The notes: generated by a model from the sequence alone, not told the origin. Counted from the first letter of the stretch, positions 44,124 through 55,884 are shown. The stretch is 64,000 nucleotides of DNA from Hippasteria phrygiana (GCA_037893225.1 JAZGUH010000184.1:806001-870000); one strand, 5' to 3'. Program-made: numbers and translations.

Positions 44124-44473
44124 TAAATTTGAATAACATCTGGTACACTGACTTGCTCCAAATGCTTGGCACATTTTACATGTAACTTTGAATTCTCCAG
44201 ACCAACTGTTGCTACATGTGTATCACATAATGATTCTGGGCAAGCTCTTGCATAGTTACGTAAGAGAAGCTTAGCACCAATACATTGTTTACAATGGGTT
44301 AGAATGGCACAAAGACACCAGACCATTCCCGAGCTGGGGGTTGCTAGCATAAGGCTTGCCCTGAATCATGTGATATAGTAACAGTCTCTTTGAGTGGTCT
44401 GGAGAATTCAAAGTTAAAATGTGCAAAGCATTTTGAGCACGTCAGTGTACCAGATGTTATTCAAATTGAACTC
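44124..44473. repeat. foldback repeat, about 120-bp arms
   Basis: 44124-44255 and 44352-44473 are inverted copies, about 85 percent alike by eye. Shared text is CTGGTACACTGAC, CTTTGAATTCTCCAGACCA and GGCAAGC. The spacer is about 95 bp. Target duplication is not evident. Confidence 0.8.
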
Positions 44474-44509
44474 GCAAATGGCTGATTTGGGCAACCCTCC
44501 CTCTTAAAC

Positions 44510-44880
44510 CTTAAGTCTCATCCTACCACTACGCGAAATAATTTGTCTGGCAAAGATTTCATGTAATGGGCGACTCTCATCATTCCAAATTAAACAATTT
44601 CCACACAATGGTAATAGACCGAGTCTACATCATCATAACTTCCTCCGATTACCCTTGCAGCCTGCCTCACCAACTTATTGATTTGATCTTTCGCTGTCTG
44701 AGGTGCATTCCCTCCCCAGCAGACTAAACAATAATTCCATACGGTAAATAAAACTGACTTAATATAAAACATTGTGAAAATTGAAGGGTTCACCTTAAAT
44801 AAGTTCAACTTCCTAAGACAGTACAGACAGGATTTCATTCTTCCAACAATGTAATCTACATGATCAAGCCACATTAACTT
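44510..44880 (-). pseudogene. non-LTR reverse transcriptase, extreme C-terminus
   Basis: On the minus strand MWLDHVDYIVGRMKSCLYCL, YIKSVLFTVWNYCLVCWGG and INKLVRQAARVIGG give the classical end of non-LTR reverse transcriptases (W-x-x-H ... Y-x-x-[VI]-x-[FL] ... W-G-G ... K-x-x-R-x-x-x). After one frame change near 44612 the text continues LLPLCGNCLIWNDESRP, then SGRMRL, the usual last motif. Only about 125 codons survive, so this is a 5'-truncated copy, as expected of target-primed insertion. It is a different clade from the Tx1-like fragment at 35 kb. Confidence 0.8.
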
Positions 44881-45281
44881 ATCAGATTTATACCGTTATG
44901 GGTTTTAATAAAATTTGCAAAACCAGATTTTGAAATCTGATTTCTCCAACTGCTAGTTTTAGCTAAAATCTTGGCTAAAACCATTTACACCAAATTTGCA
45001 GATAAAGTTGATTAGGTGCAAGGACAACAATGTACGTCTACCATCAAGGACAGTTTAACTTCCGGGCAAGTTGAGTCAGATCTTGTGCAAAGTTAAAACC
45101 ATTCAGTCAGTTTAGAGTTTGATTACAAGGTCAAATTCAAGTGATGGCTCAACTGCATTTTGAAATGCTGTCTGAACTTAAACGATTTTCATGTACATAA
45201 TATTCACAAACCAAAGTTGATTAAAGCACAGAGAAAAGACACATTTGCCTTACATTATTAGCAAAACCAGTGTTGTAATTA
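44881..45281. other. no gene seen
   Basis: Spacer between the reverse transcriptase relic and the TIR element. It ends with CAGTGTTGTAATTA at 45268, directly before the element's inverted repeat. Confidence 0.5.
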
Positions 45282-47534
45282 CCGTAATTTTCGGAATATA
45301 GGCCGCGGCTTATACGTTGATTCTTACGTTGAAAAATGTCCCTGCGGCTTATACTCCGGGCGGCTTATACGGCAACATTAGAAGAATAAAATCAGTCACA
45401 GAAGCCGCGCCTAGCGCAGCCCGGGCCACGCGTGCTCCGGGCGAGCCAGACAGTCATGTTTTCGTTGGTTGCCGTTTACGTTTACTCTACTCACATGTTG
45501 GAAATAAAGGAAACCAGTCCAGAGGGACCGAATAGACTTGCAAATGTACCGTAAGTACCGTTCACACCTCACAAATCGTGTGGTGCGTCTGTTCGTTTTT
45601 GTCTGTTTTATCGTTGTGTAATCCATGTTGTTTATTATTTCACTGGTTAATGTAGGGTCCGGCTATCAGAATTTTCAATAATCGATACATCGGAGGTCCA
45701 ACATCGATTATATTCGATGTCAAAATGTCAAAATTCTGGGACTAAACGAAGCGCTAGTCAACTATTATTAGTATAAAGGATCATGATAAACACATACCTC
45801 CACCGCTTTGAGGCTTAATCTATCGCATCTGCGGTCTGCGAATGTGACAAAAAAGTTGTGTACGTATTAAAGCCTACAATATATGTAGGCTTTAATACGT
45901 ACACAACTTCCATTTCCATCCAGCGTCCTCTAAAGTAAACAAAATATTGTTGCAATAATGTTTTGTCGCCACATCTTTGCGGAAAAGTCATGTACTTCCG
46001 GGGCGCGGGTACCAGTATTGTCTGTAGTAACAAAATCGCGCGCGGGCACCATGCGACGTGTTCATTTTCACATTAGGAGAATTTTGACCGAAATATTACA
46101 ATCCATTGCAATCCGTGAAATCTTTCAGTAAAATATATTCATCTATCTGCATATATATTTATTATTCATCAATTGTCATTCTGGCGATTTAATTTCGTCC
46201 TCGTATGTTCCCTGAAGTGGAGAAAAATCCAGACAAAAATCATCTTTCGTTTACAGCAAAACAAATTTTTTTCTTCAGATCTAATGAGCGTGCCTAGTTT
46301 TGGATTGCACCAAATATGCTACGAGGGATGTTGTTGAATTTCCGAAAACATTGTCAAGTGGAGTAAATGATAATGTGGGAAATAAAAATCATATTTGTGT
46401 TTGAAAAAGGAAGTTACTTACTTCCATGCGTATTTGCTTTATATCAAATTTAAAGAAAAATTTCTTTTATACTGAAATCTTAAGCTGAAACCAATAAACA
46501 TCCCTTTGCATGAATTAGCAAGGCCCCCAAATTTATGAATGGTTGCCAGCACGTACATGTAAGCGTGCAACAAAATCTACTTTGGCCAATCAAAACGGCT
46601 AGCGACACGTGCTCATACATGATGCATAATGCATAAGGAATTTCCTTTGCGATGCCTGTGAAAATAGACATGCTCGCCGTTGCTCGGCGGAGTACAGACT
46701 CTGTATATTATCGCGGTACTGGAAGTGGTTTTTACAATGATCTCAACTTTTCTTATTCATAGTTAATGTTTGACCAAAACATCCCCTGAATAAAGTATGA
46801 TATTTTCTCCGTCAAGTTCAAGTTGATTAAAGACGATTAGGCCTGCAGGATGATTTCTTAACACCCTGTCGCCCCCCTGGAAGGCGACAAAATTCATTGA
46901 GACAAGTCTACTGATTGACGATTGGGGGCGCTATTCACTTGGTGCGTCGTTACGCGTTTTATTTTTTTTACCGCACTGTCATTTTGCTCTCGTAAAAAAG
47001 TTTCTACGATTTCGCGGTGGAAATATCGTCCTTCGGCGTCATTTTGCATTTGTAGCTGTAGAATGGGAACCAGACAATAGAACTTCCATGGACAGACCAC
47101 CATTGAGGATTTATGTTAAAATAAAGACGGTACTTTTTAGCAGACACGGTGAGGCAAAATGTACAAGTTTTGGAAAACGTGAATTTATTAAAAAACATTA
47201 AAAGTCCCGACACAACATTTTATAATCGTCATTTTTATACAACTTAGCAGGAAGTCCTTAATGCCTGATGAACTGGATGAACAATCGTCATACGGTTGGC
47301 AACGCAAAAAAGGAGTAATTTCCGATGCCGCGATAATAAGAGTTGCCGCGATAATTAATAGGGAGTCCGACTAGTGCTTCAGCATGCAGCACGATGACTT
47401 GTGGTTGGACGTCGTCAGCGCCGCGTTGCGGCTTATACACCGGTGCGGCTAATACGCCAACTTTAAATCTTATTTTACAGATTTTTGCGTGCTGCGGCTT
47501 GTACTCCGCGCGGCCTATATTCCGAAAATTACGG
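45282..47534. mobile_element. 2.25-kb non-autonomous TIR element
   Basis: CCGTAATTTTCGGAATATAG on the left is exactly inverted at the right end; the identical part is about 26 bp, to GGCCGCG. Subterminal copies of TGCGGCTTATAC occur near both ends (45304, 45343, 45360 and 47428, 47448, 47497). No transposase could be read inside. The flanks (ATTA left, ATAA right) are only similar, so the target duplication is uncertain. Confidence 0.8.
45853..45909. repeat. perfect 26-bp-arm hairpin, 5-nt loop
   Basis: AAGTTGTGTACGTATTAAAG and the six bases that follow pair without mismatch with the segment ending CGTACACAACTT; the loop is ATATA. It lies inside the 2.25-kb TIR element. Confidence 0.95.
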
Positions 47535-49037
47535 ATAACCATTTTCCTACCTCCATGTTGTACATGTAACCAACAAGTAATTTATTCTTAAGTTAATTGC
47601 TGAACATCGTAAATTAAAATTCCAATGATAAATGCAAAGGCTAGCATCATGCACTGTACAAAAACAACAGGCATACAATTCTCCATGCAGTCGGCCAGCG
47701 CTGTGGCCCCGCATATACATGTCTGGACACCCAGGTCACTATGTGCTGTTGGCTTGGCATTTTTCACACCTAAAAGTTTGTGTGTATTTTATGTCAGCAA
47801 GTCAAATTTAAGTAGAGTAACAAGTTATATTCTTTCAAGTCAAGTCAAGTCCTAATTTATTTTTTTCCAAGTCAAGTCAATTAGTCTCAAGTCAAAATTG
47901 CTACTTAATTGAGTCAGATTCGAGTCAAAGTCAGCAAGTCAAGTCAACAAGACTGAGCAAAATCAAGAAGGAGAGTCATCCATTTCAATCAAAACTTTCG
48001 ACAAATTGTGACAAGAAGTGGACCAGTGGTTGAGTGTGTGATAAATGGCTGTGTGGATAATTCTAAGTGTGGCCAAAGTACTACGGTAACGCACCGTGCA
48101 TGGGGGCTGCCAGTTGGCCGGGCACACCGTTGTATGTACGGCATGGAATACTTTATCGTACCACGGCACAGCAGTTTGTGATATGATATGGTGACCACAA
48201 AAACAAGTCAGTTTCATATATATTTTGTTTAGTTTATTGGTTTTGCTGATAAATAGGCTATCAGTCATGCATGCTATTTTACTATGTTCATTCTTTGTTC
48301 TGAATAAAACATTGCGATCCCAACTGAACGGATGCAACTTTACCTTTGAAAAAAAAAAAAAAAAAGCAAACGGTCCATCCAGCAAGTGGTTAAACCATTG
48401 CCGTTACAGCGGTGTGGACTATCCTGCACGAACAAAAATATCTGATTTTCAGGTAATGTTTACATTTCATGAAAAATACGGATTTTCTTAGCAAAATACT
48501 GATTTTTTGCTTTCTGAATACTGAAATGAGTTTTAAAAGGTTGGCAGCTCTGCGATATATTTTTGCCGATATATTTCGGTATCAAAATGAATGGATATCG
48601 AACAGCCATGTTCACATTGAAACCATTGCACTGATCTATGGAGGACTTTGACCCCTTTCTGTATTGCCATGTTACGATTTTTTTTAGAATCAGTTCAACT
48701 CTGATTTCACCAGTTTTTATTATTCTTTATGAGTTATGAGTACAACAGATTAGAACACGTACACGTTTAGTGAGTTTGCGAATGAACATGCAAATGAGTA
48801 CTATAAACGCAAATGCATGCAGAACTGAAATAAAAAAAAACAATTGACAAAATAAAATTATTTTACTAACAACCTACCTGGATTTTTTTCAGACCGTTAC
48901 CGGAAACACACAATTTATTTTGCTCGGCCTAACGCCTTTTGTGCATACATTTAACCCAAATGCTGTTGCCTGTGTTTTCACAGATGTTTGAGCAACGTAC
49001 CTGACATACTCCCTCTCTGACCCCAGTTTACTCGACC
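47535..49037. other. no firm gene; (CAAGT)n-type tract
   Basis: 47836-47950 is a degenerate CAAGTCAAGTC repeat. The frame around 48360-48452 (KANGPSSKWLNHCRYSGVDY) ends at a GTAATG donor-like site but has an A17 run upstream and no recognised homology. Confidence 0.4.
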
Positions 49038-50068
49038 ATGGCAACAACCAACCTGCCCTCCCTGCTTATGTCAGCCACAGCTTCCTCGACTAGCAAGAAA
49101 TACCTGGCCAACTGGGAAAAAGTGGCAGGATTGGGCATCCTCCAAAACCGGCATCACTGTGTTTCCTGTCGACCATTTTCACTTATCATTGTACATTGCA
49201 CATCTTGCGACCACCGGGAATAAAATGATTGCCGATTCTGTCCTGGCAGCGGTTAAGTGGGTCCACAGCCTGGCTGGTTCGCCCTCCCCTGCATTGCTGC
49301 AAACAACACAATGGTAAAAACTGCCCTGAAAGGTTTGAAACGTTTGAACTCATTTGCACCTGTTCGGAAAGAACTAATCACACCGAGCATATAACACAAC
49401 TTCTGGACACCCACGGACACCCAGACGCCACCCTCGCCGATTTGCGAATCGTTTATATTTGCCTCGTTTCTTATGCAGGCTTCCTGCGCTTCAATGACCT
49501 AGCGGGGGTAACGCGGAAAGACTGTAAAATCACAAACGACCGCATGTCAATTCACCTTGCAAGGTCAAAGTCCGACCAGTTCAGACAGGGAGCGGAAGTC
49601 GTCATAGCCAGGACATACCAATATGCCTGCCCTGTGGCCGCAGCGGAGCGGTATTTTGCCGCCGTAGGCAATCCTGCGGACTCTTCTTTGCCCGTGCTTT
49701 GCCCGTGCTTTGCCCGTGCTTTGCCCGTGCTTTGCCCGTGCTTTGCCCGTGCTTTGCCCGTGCTTCGCAGGCTCGTTAGCACCAAAAACGGCCTCATTAC
49801 GTCCGTCCATCCACTAAGCTACTCTCATACACGCGAGATTATCTTGGATGCCCTCCGGCCCATCGTTCCCGACGTATCCTTGTACGGCCGCCACAGCCTG
49901 ATCCGGAGGGGCGACAGCAGCTTGCAACGCACAGGTTCCCGCGTTTTTAATTTCCAAGCATGGCCGATGGAAGACCGAAACCGCCAGAAACGGCTATCTC
50001 AAACCAGATACCGCTTCTCTGTTGCTCCCATCAAGATCACTCGGCATTTAGTAAATAATAATAAATAA
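49038..50068 (+). pseudogene. tyrosine recombinase (Crypton/DIRS-like) pseudogene
   Basis: N-terminal core-binding-like text starts MATTNLPSLLMSATASSTSK and moves through frames (ITVFPVDHFHLSLYIAHLAT; ADSVLAAVKWVHSLAGSPSP; KTALKGLKRLNSFAPVRKEL). The catalytic domain from about 49436 reads LVSYAGFLRFNDLAGVTRKD with the first catalytic-type Arg. Next are SKSDQFRQGAEVVIARTYQY, and YGRHSLIRRGDSS in place of the HxLR-type box, then a late KRLSQTRY. At least three frame changes break it. The pattern fits the YR proteins of Cryptons or DIRS-like elements. No reverse transcriptase or zinc-finger module is seen nearby, which slightly favours Crypton-type or an orphan copy. Confidence 0.75.
49691..49767. 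repeat. seven 11-bp tandem units inside the recombinase
   Basis: CCCGTGCTTTG is repeated seven times, the last with one change. Since 11 is not a multiple of 3, the frame rotates every unit and gives an LPVLCPCFARA 11-residue repeat with no stop. It lies between the two halves of the catalytic domain, where a family member would not normally have such an insert. Confidence 0.95.
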
Positions 50069-50876
50069 TAATTAATAATACTTAATAATTATTAATAATA
50101 TAATTATGGTAACGAGAGTGTTACTAAAAGTTTGCGAATTATGACGCTGATACATACTAGTACATCAGTTATATTTACACGCGTATTGAAGAGCGGCAAC
50201 AGAAAACGCTGTAAAACATTAAACAATGTCAATAAAAGTACAGTAGGTCGCGACCTACCAACAGTTCAAACAATTGTGTCCTCTTTGTCACTTATTCATG
50301 TCTTTGTTCATCCTATAGAAGAAATAGAATAGAAATGTACCTTCTTACGTAAGAATGGAGGAAGATAGTAATGTTTCCATATGGGCACTGGCCCTCCCCT
50401 CCACATTCCATTTCCAAGTGGGCCCGATCTCATGATGCCGTGGTGATTTCCATCATGTATTTTTTTTTAGAGAGTTCTCCACGTTGAGTTTCCTTCACCA
50501 GGTTAAAAATAGGAGGGCGGGGGGGGGAAATCGGTTCTAATTTTTTTCGCATCGCATGGTTAAATTCATATCCTGAAGACGTCGTCCAGCCTGGGGCTAG
50601 GGCAGATCTATAACACAATTTTGTATTATTTTTTTTGAGGGGGGGGGGGGGGCAAAACAAATGTGTTCCCCAAAAAAGGGGGTCACAAAAAAACAACGGA
50701 GGGTTTTTGTTTCCCATTATTTTACTTTGTTTTATTTTGTTCTTTTCTTATTATTTTCTCATCATTCGGGTTACGAATTTAGCTCAAACTTTCACACTTT
50801 CATTTTTTCGTGTCATGGCAAATCACACAAAGCATAACACTGACTGCAGTGGAACAGGCGCATGGTGTATACCGTG
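50069..50876. other. no gene; homopolymer-rich
   Basis: Contains an AATAATAAT-type tract at 50053-50105 and G8-G13 runs at about 50520 and 50639-50652. No coding signal. Confidence 0.5.
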
Positions 50877-51160
50877 TCATACCTTTAAGATGAGCTGGAA
50901 ATCCGTTTTGTGAACACCACTGTTGGCAAAATACTCAATGACACGATCGATGTTCGGAAGACGGTCACGGCGGACATGGAGAAGGATAAGAAGAGACTCC
51001 AGACGATCCTCACCCATGGCTGCTCTCAGTGCTGTGAGTGTACACTCGACCTTCGAGAAAATGCGCTCAGACTTCGCATTGGACACAGGAAGTACAGCCA
51101 GAATTGAAAGCAATTGCTGCAGTATTCAGAAGGCGAAGAGATGGCACTCGTTAAGTCTTA
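50877..51160 (-). pseudogene. hAT transposase C-terminal dimerisation region
   Basis: On the minus strand LLSILAVLPVSNAKSERIFS, then LRAAMGEDRLESLLILLHV, is the Dimer_Tnp_hAT signature (P-V-S-x-A-x-x-E-R-x-F-S ... R-x-x-M/L-x-x-x-R-L-x-x-L). The frame stays open to about 50877. The upstream part of the transposase is not present on the minus strand to the right, so this is a truncated copy unrelated in orientation to the hAT relic at 32-34 kb. Confidence 0.85.
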
Positions 51161-51300
51161 AGAGTAGCAATGGCAGATCGAGGTAGCTCTTATGTACATA
51201 AAGGTGAAATAAAAACAAATTCATGTTTTATAGCATCCCTGCCCCTTCCATTATGGAGGGCGCCTGTTTTTTTGGGTTTTTTTTTGGGGGGGGTGTATTT

Positions 51301-51336
51301 AAAAATACCGCTACGAAGGTTCGTAGCGGTATTTTT
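51301..51336. repeat. perfect 17-bp-arm hairpin, 2-nt loop
   Basis: AAAAATACCGCTACGAA, GG, then the exact reverse complement. It lies 18 bp left of the target duplication of the element starting at 51364. Confidence 0.95.
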
Positions 51337-51363
51337 GTTAAGTGCCGATATCTTCCCTTTACC

Positions 51364-53649
51364 TAGTCCGAGTAACTTGGACCCTTTATCGCCTTTTTTA
51401 ACATTTGGACATGATCTGGCGATAGTAGGGTCCAAGGCAAAGTTAGTCGCTGCTCTATTCAGTAATTCAATACGTCAAAAATCCACTAAAAAAAAAATCA
51501 TAATTTAACCTTACAAAGGCCACCAAAATACTTGATACCCCACCATCTTAACAAGTGGAGTTCCATGACCAGTTGAATGTACCCAGGTTTACTTAACATC
51601 TAAAGAAAAAGTGAAATTTACCGTTTAATTCCCAGAGACACCCGCAGAACATGTCTTTTCGCTTTCTTGTACGTAGTTCGAATACCCCTCGACCGTGCAA
51701 GACGTCACCCTAATGCGCAGCGCCCGCATGCATCGCGCGACAACCTGTTTATGCCGGCGACTGTTTCGTGAGTGGTACACCGGGCGTGTCAAGTGTTTGT
51801 GTGTAGATATATTGATTCTAGGTTGCACGCGCGTCAGGGGGTTTGGGGGTTTTGAACTTCCTCCATGAACTAGGTTTTTTGTTTTGATTTCTTTTGTTTT
51901 GTTGATGTTGTATTTTTTTAAATGTTTTTTGTGGGATCCTTTCTTAATGACGTGTAAAGAGCTTGATTTAAATTTCCTTTCACTTTCAGGTATCTTATAA
52001 TGTGTCCCTAACCTCCATGATATATCTCAGTGATCTGCTCATGCATGAAATTTGATATTAACTGGTGCAGTGGCCCGCGTTTGAAACGTGTTAGTTGGGA
52101 ATGATCAATTTGCTTGGGCTCTATTGCTGTGTGAAGCTAGAACACTCTAAAAAGTTTTTTTCTCGGGTAAATGTTAGTGTTGATTGTGTTGTGTTTTGGT
52201 GTGTGTTTAGAGAGCATAGCGATCCCAAACACAGCAATAAAAAATGTAGCAATAGAAAAAAAAAAAAAAAAGGGGTTCGCTTTCGGAGTGCCTTTTCCAT
52301 TTATCTTTTGAGCACCTCTTTATAAACAACATTGCTGAGCTGCTGGTCTGCTAAAGTGTGGCTAGACCAAGTGGCTAGACCATGTAGCAGCTTATAGGGG
52401 GAACCTGTGAGCTAAAATAAACAGGGGGACACACAACTCTGAGATACTGTGTCCATCAATTGGTCGTTGACTTATTTGCGTTCCCTCAGGTTGTAATAAA
52501 CCTTTTCGACATTCTCAAAGCATCATGGGAACAGCATCAGCCCTTACTGGCATTAGAAGAGCAAGCACATTAGAAAACAGTGATTGGTCGAATTGGTCAC
52601 ATGTTGGTTGTCATGATTGCAAAAATCCTCTTCTGATTGGCTAATTTGTGACATTATTAGCTGTTCTAATTCCTGAGAGTTGCATTCATCAGTAACTGGT
52701 ACCCTGAGAGGGATTCCCAAATTATTTCCTTTATTTTTATTGCCATTAAAAATTGATTTTTCTGGTTATTATTTTCATTGTGTTCAATGCAAAGATATGT
52801 GAAAAAAGTATCTCTCAACTCATGACAGATATTTAGAATAAAATAAATTAATATTTGGACTGGTTCACAGTGCCATAGACTTGTGTATAAATTACATGGT
52901 TTGTTTGGCCTCCATACCCACAATGCATTGAGAATGTAGAAAAGGTTTATTCATTCATGGTTTCATTATTTCACCACCCCCCCAAAAAAAAAATATATAT
53001 AAATATAAATTGTAAACACACCCCCCCCCCAAACAAATTAGATGTGCTTTAATTGTATGTTAAATCTCAGGCAGATGGGCAGATACTTGTAATTAAATTA
53101 AGATCAAGCAGTTTGATCTTCCTTAACAAAATTTAACCCGCCCCCAATAATAAAACGCAACAGAACAATACAAAACAGAACGAGTCGCACGCGCGTGCAT
53201 CCTCTAATCGGATTGACACGACCGTTGTACCACTCACGAAACAGTCGCCGGCATAAAGAGGTTGTCGCGCGATGCATGCGGGCGCTGCGCATCAGGGTGA
53301 CGTCATGCACGGTCGCGGGGTACGGTCACTATTCGAACTACGTACAAGAAAGCGAAAAGACATGTTCTGCGGGTGTCTCTGGGAATTAAACGGTAAATTT
53401 CACTTTTTCTTTAGATGTTAAGTAAACCTGGGTACATTCAACTGGTCATGGAACTCCACTTGTTAAGATGGTGGGGTATCAAGTATTTTGGTGGCCTTTG
53501 TAAGGTTAAATTATGATTTTTTGGAGTGGATTTTTGACGTATTGAATTACTGAATAGAGCATGCGACTAACTTTGCCTTGGACCCTACTATCGCCAGATC
53601 ATGTCCAAATGTTAAAAAAGGCGATAAAGGGTCCGAGTTACTCGGACTA
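51364..53649. mobile_element. 2.29-kb foldback element with 9-bp target duplication (MULE-like)
   Basis: Arms of about 470 bp (51364-51834 and about 53180-53649) are inverted copies with only scattered differences. They start TAGTCCGAGTAACTTGGACC on the left and its complement on the right. CCCTTTACC flanks both ends (51355-51363 and 53650-53658), a 9-bp target duplication. Long TIRs and a 9-bp duplication are typical of Mutator-like elements. The 1.35-kb interior has no transposase and carries a separate 457-bp MITE at 52495. Confidence 0.9.
52495..52951. mobile_element. 457-bp MITE, family X, copy 1
   Basis: Inverted ends AATAAACCTTTTCGACATTC and its counterpart GAATGTAGAAAAGGTTTATT, about 25 bp. 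The whole length matches the interrupted copy at 54185-55674 in inverted orientation. It sits inside the interior of the 51364-53649 foldback element. No coding capacity. Confidence 0.85.
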
Positions 53650-53658
53650 CCCTTTACC

Positions 53659-54184
53659 TGAATATATCAACCAAACGGCAGAGTAGTAATTAAAAGAAAA
53701 TCATGCAGCGACTGATGCCCTCAAAATGAGAATACAAAAGATGCATTTTTTGTGCAACCCGGAGCATGCACTATAACGAGTTGTGTAAAAAGTTACAAAG
53801 CAATGGTAGCGGATTTTTAAATATGAATGATGGTTTGCGATCGATTATCGGCCAGCGGCACTGCGCACACTCGGGGCTTGATGTACAACTGCTGTTTGCT
53901 GATCGCTGTCATTGCCTTCATTCATTTTTACCACTTTTTTTAGGTATTTTTTTTTAAATAAAAGCCCCCCCCCCCCAAAAAAAAAAAAGGAAGCCTCCAA
54001 AACGGAAAGGGCAGGGACACTAAACATTTTTTTTTTTTATTTCACCTTTATGTATGGGACGTCTTCCAGCTCTAAACGGCTAATCTTACATGTCATGAGA
54101 CTAGAGCTGGAATTTTCAGGCTACATTATAGGCAAATCTGTGCAGAAATATAATGATCATGTGATTCTGTATAGGCCCTAATTC
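53659..54184. other. no gene; homopolymer runs
   Basis: Spacer between two element clusters, with adjacent C and A runs at about 53966-53988 and a T run near 54028. The phrase CTCTAAACGG...AGAGCTGGAATT shows weak inverted pairing. No coding signal. Confidence 0.45.
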
Positions 54185-55674
54185 AATAAACCTTTTTGAC
54201 ATTCTCAATGCATTGTGGGTTTGGAGGCCAAACAAACCATGTAATTTATACACAAACCTATGCTGGCACTGTGAACCAGTCCAAATATTAATTGATTTTA
54301 TGCTAAATATCCGTCATGATTTGAGCGATACCCTTTTCACATATCTTTGCATTATAACATAAGGAAAATAATAACCAGAAAAATCAATTTTAAATGGCAA
54401 TAAAAATAAAGGAAATAATTGGGGAATCCCTCTTAGGGTACTTCCAAAAATGTAAGGCTCTCCGTTAGCCTTACATTTTTACAAGGATATGTGATTTTGG
54501 TCCCCGTAACTCAATGGGATTTGCAATACGCTCTTGCGATATCAGTTACAATGTTCCAGAATTCCACTTTCCCAAACCTTAATCTCCCCAGAAGGTTATC
54601 CAATCCCTCCTACATATCTTTTAGACTTTTGCGGCCCATTTGCGGAACATTGAAACGGACAATTTATTGAGTAATGGAGTTTTTACTCACCGACCGACGT
54701 ATGCAGCCAAAATGAACATGGCGTCGCACAGCTGACTGATACAGTCCACCAGAATGCGCATGCGCGTGGATTTTTCGAAGAAATTTGGGGCTCGACCATT
54801 TTTTGAAGGAGGGGGGTGCATCTTGTCTACATCGCGCAACGGTGATGTGTGCATGACGCGCTTTACACATCGTTGTGTGTGTTTGAACATTCGTTCTGTT
54901 TTAAAATGAACATTTACGGAATCTTTTTGGTGCTGATTAATAGTCGGTATTGCAACATTATAACGTTCAAAATTCGCTGACATTCAGTTTTGCGTTTGTT
55001 TTTGTATGCGGTATCTAATCTGGATAAAAACATACATTCCACACATCACCAAAGCGCGATGTAGACAAGATGCCCCCCTCCTTCAAAAAATGGTCGAGCC
55101 CCAAATTTCTTCGAAAAATCCACGCGCATGCGCATTCTGGTGGACTGTGTCAGTCAGCTGTGCGACGCCATGTTCATTTTGGCTGCATACGTCGGTCGGT
55201 GAGTAAAAACTCCATTACTCAATAAATTGTCCGTTTCAATGTTCCGCAAATGGGCCGCAAAAGTCTAAAAGATATGTAGGAGGGATTGGATAACCTTCTG
55301 GGGAGATTAAGGTTTGGGAAAGTGGAATTCTGGAACATTGTAACTGATATCGCAAGAGCGTATTGCAAATCCCATTGAGTTACGGGGACCAAAATCACAT
55401 ATCCTTGTAAGGCTAACGGAGAGCCTTACATTTTTGGAAGTACTCTTAGTCTTAGGGCACCAGTTACTGATGAATGAAAATTTCTGGAATTAGAACAGCT
55501 AATAATGTCACATTATATTAGCCAATCAGAAGAGGATTTTTGAAAGCATGACAACGAACATGTGACCAATGCGACCAATCACGTCCATATAATGTTCTTG
55601 CTCTTATAATGCCAGTTTGGCTGATGCAGTTCCCATGGTGCTTTGACTTTTTGAGAATGTCAAAAAGGTTTATT
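54185..55674. mobile_element. MITE family X, copy 2, split by a nested insertion
   Basis: 54185-54438 and 55443-55674 together correspond to the complete copy at 52495-52951, reverse complemented. The split is at the homologous phrase CCCTCT(C/T)AGGGTACCAG. The inserted DNA is listed separately. Confidence 0.9.
54439..55442. mobile_element. 1.0-kb foldback element nested in MITE X
   Basis: Arms of about 420 bp (54439-54860 and about 55030-55442) are almost perfect inverted copies, ending TACTTCCAAAAATGTAAGGC. Each terminus holds a small subterminal hairpin (AATGTAAGGCT ... AGCCTTACATT). The left flank is CTCTTAGGG; the right flank CTCTTAGTCTTAGGG equals it with an internal 6-bp TCTTAG duplication. 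That supports a 9-bp target duplication and a MULE-like mechanism. The spacer is about 170 bp. No coding capacity. Confidence 0.9.
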
Positions 55675-55884
55675 AAGGAGGCCTACAATCATGTATTTGC
55701 AAATACCTGTGCAATTTTGCCACTTTTGTTGCTAGAGTATGAATTCTGCACGAAAGCTGCTCCTTGACCTTGGTCTCATCGTTGGTAAAGAGTGACTGAA
55801 CAGAAGGTAACACAGCTTCATGGCCTGTCTCTGGTGCTGACCAAAGGAAAGCGATCCTTAGCTTCAGTGGTACTCCCCTAACGG

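Noticed and set aside
47963..48385. THAP-like zinc finger or other gene in the 48-kb region
   Set aside because: C-V-I-N-G-C spacing tempted a THAP reading, but the remaining THAP residues (His, Cys, AVPTIF-like end) are absent.
49552..49810. Minus-strand frames with STGKARAKHGQ repeats
   Set aside because: Shadow of the 11-bp tandem unit in the recombinase pseudogene.
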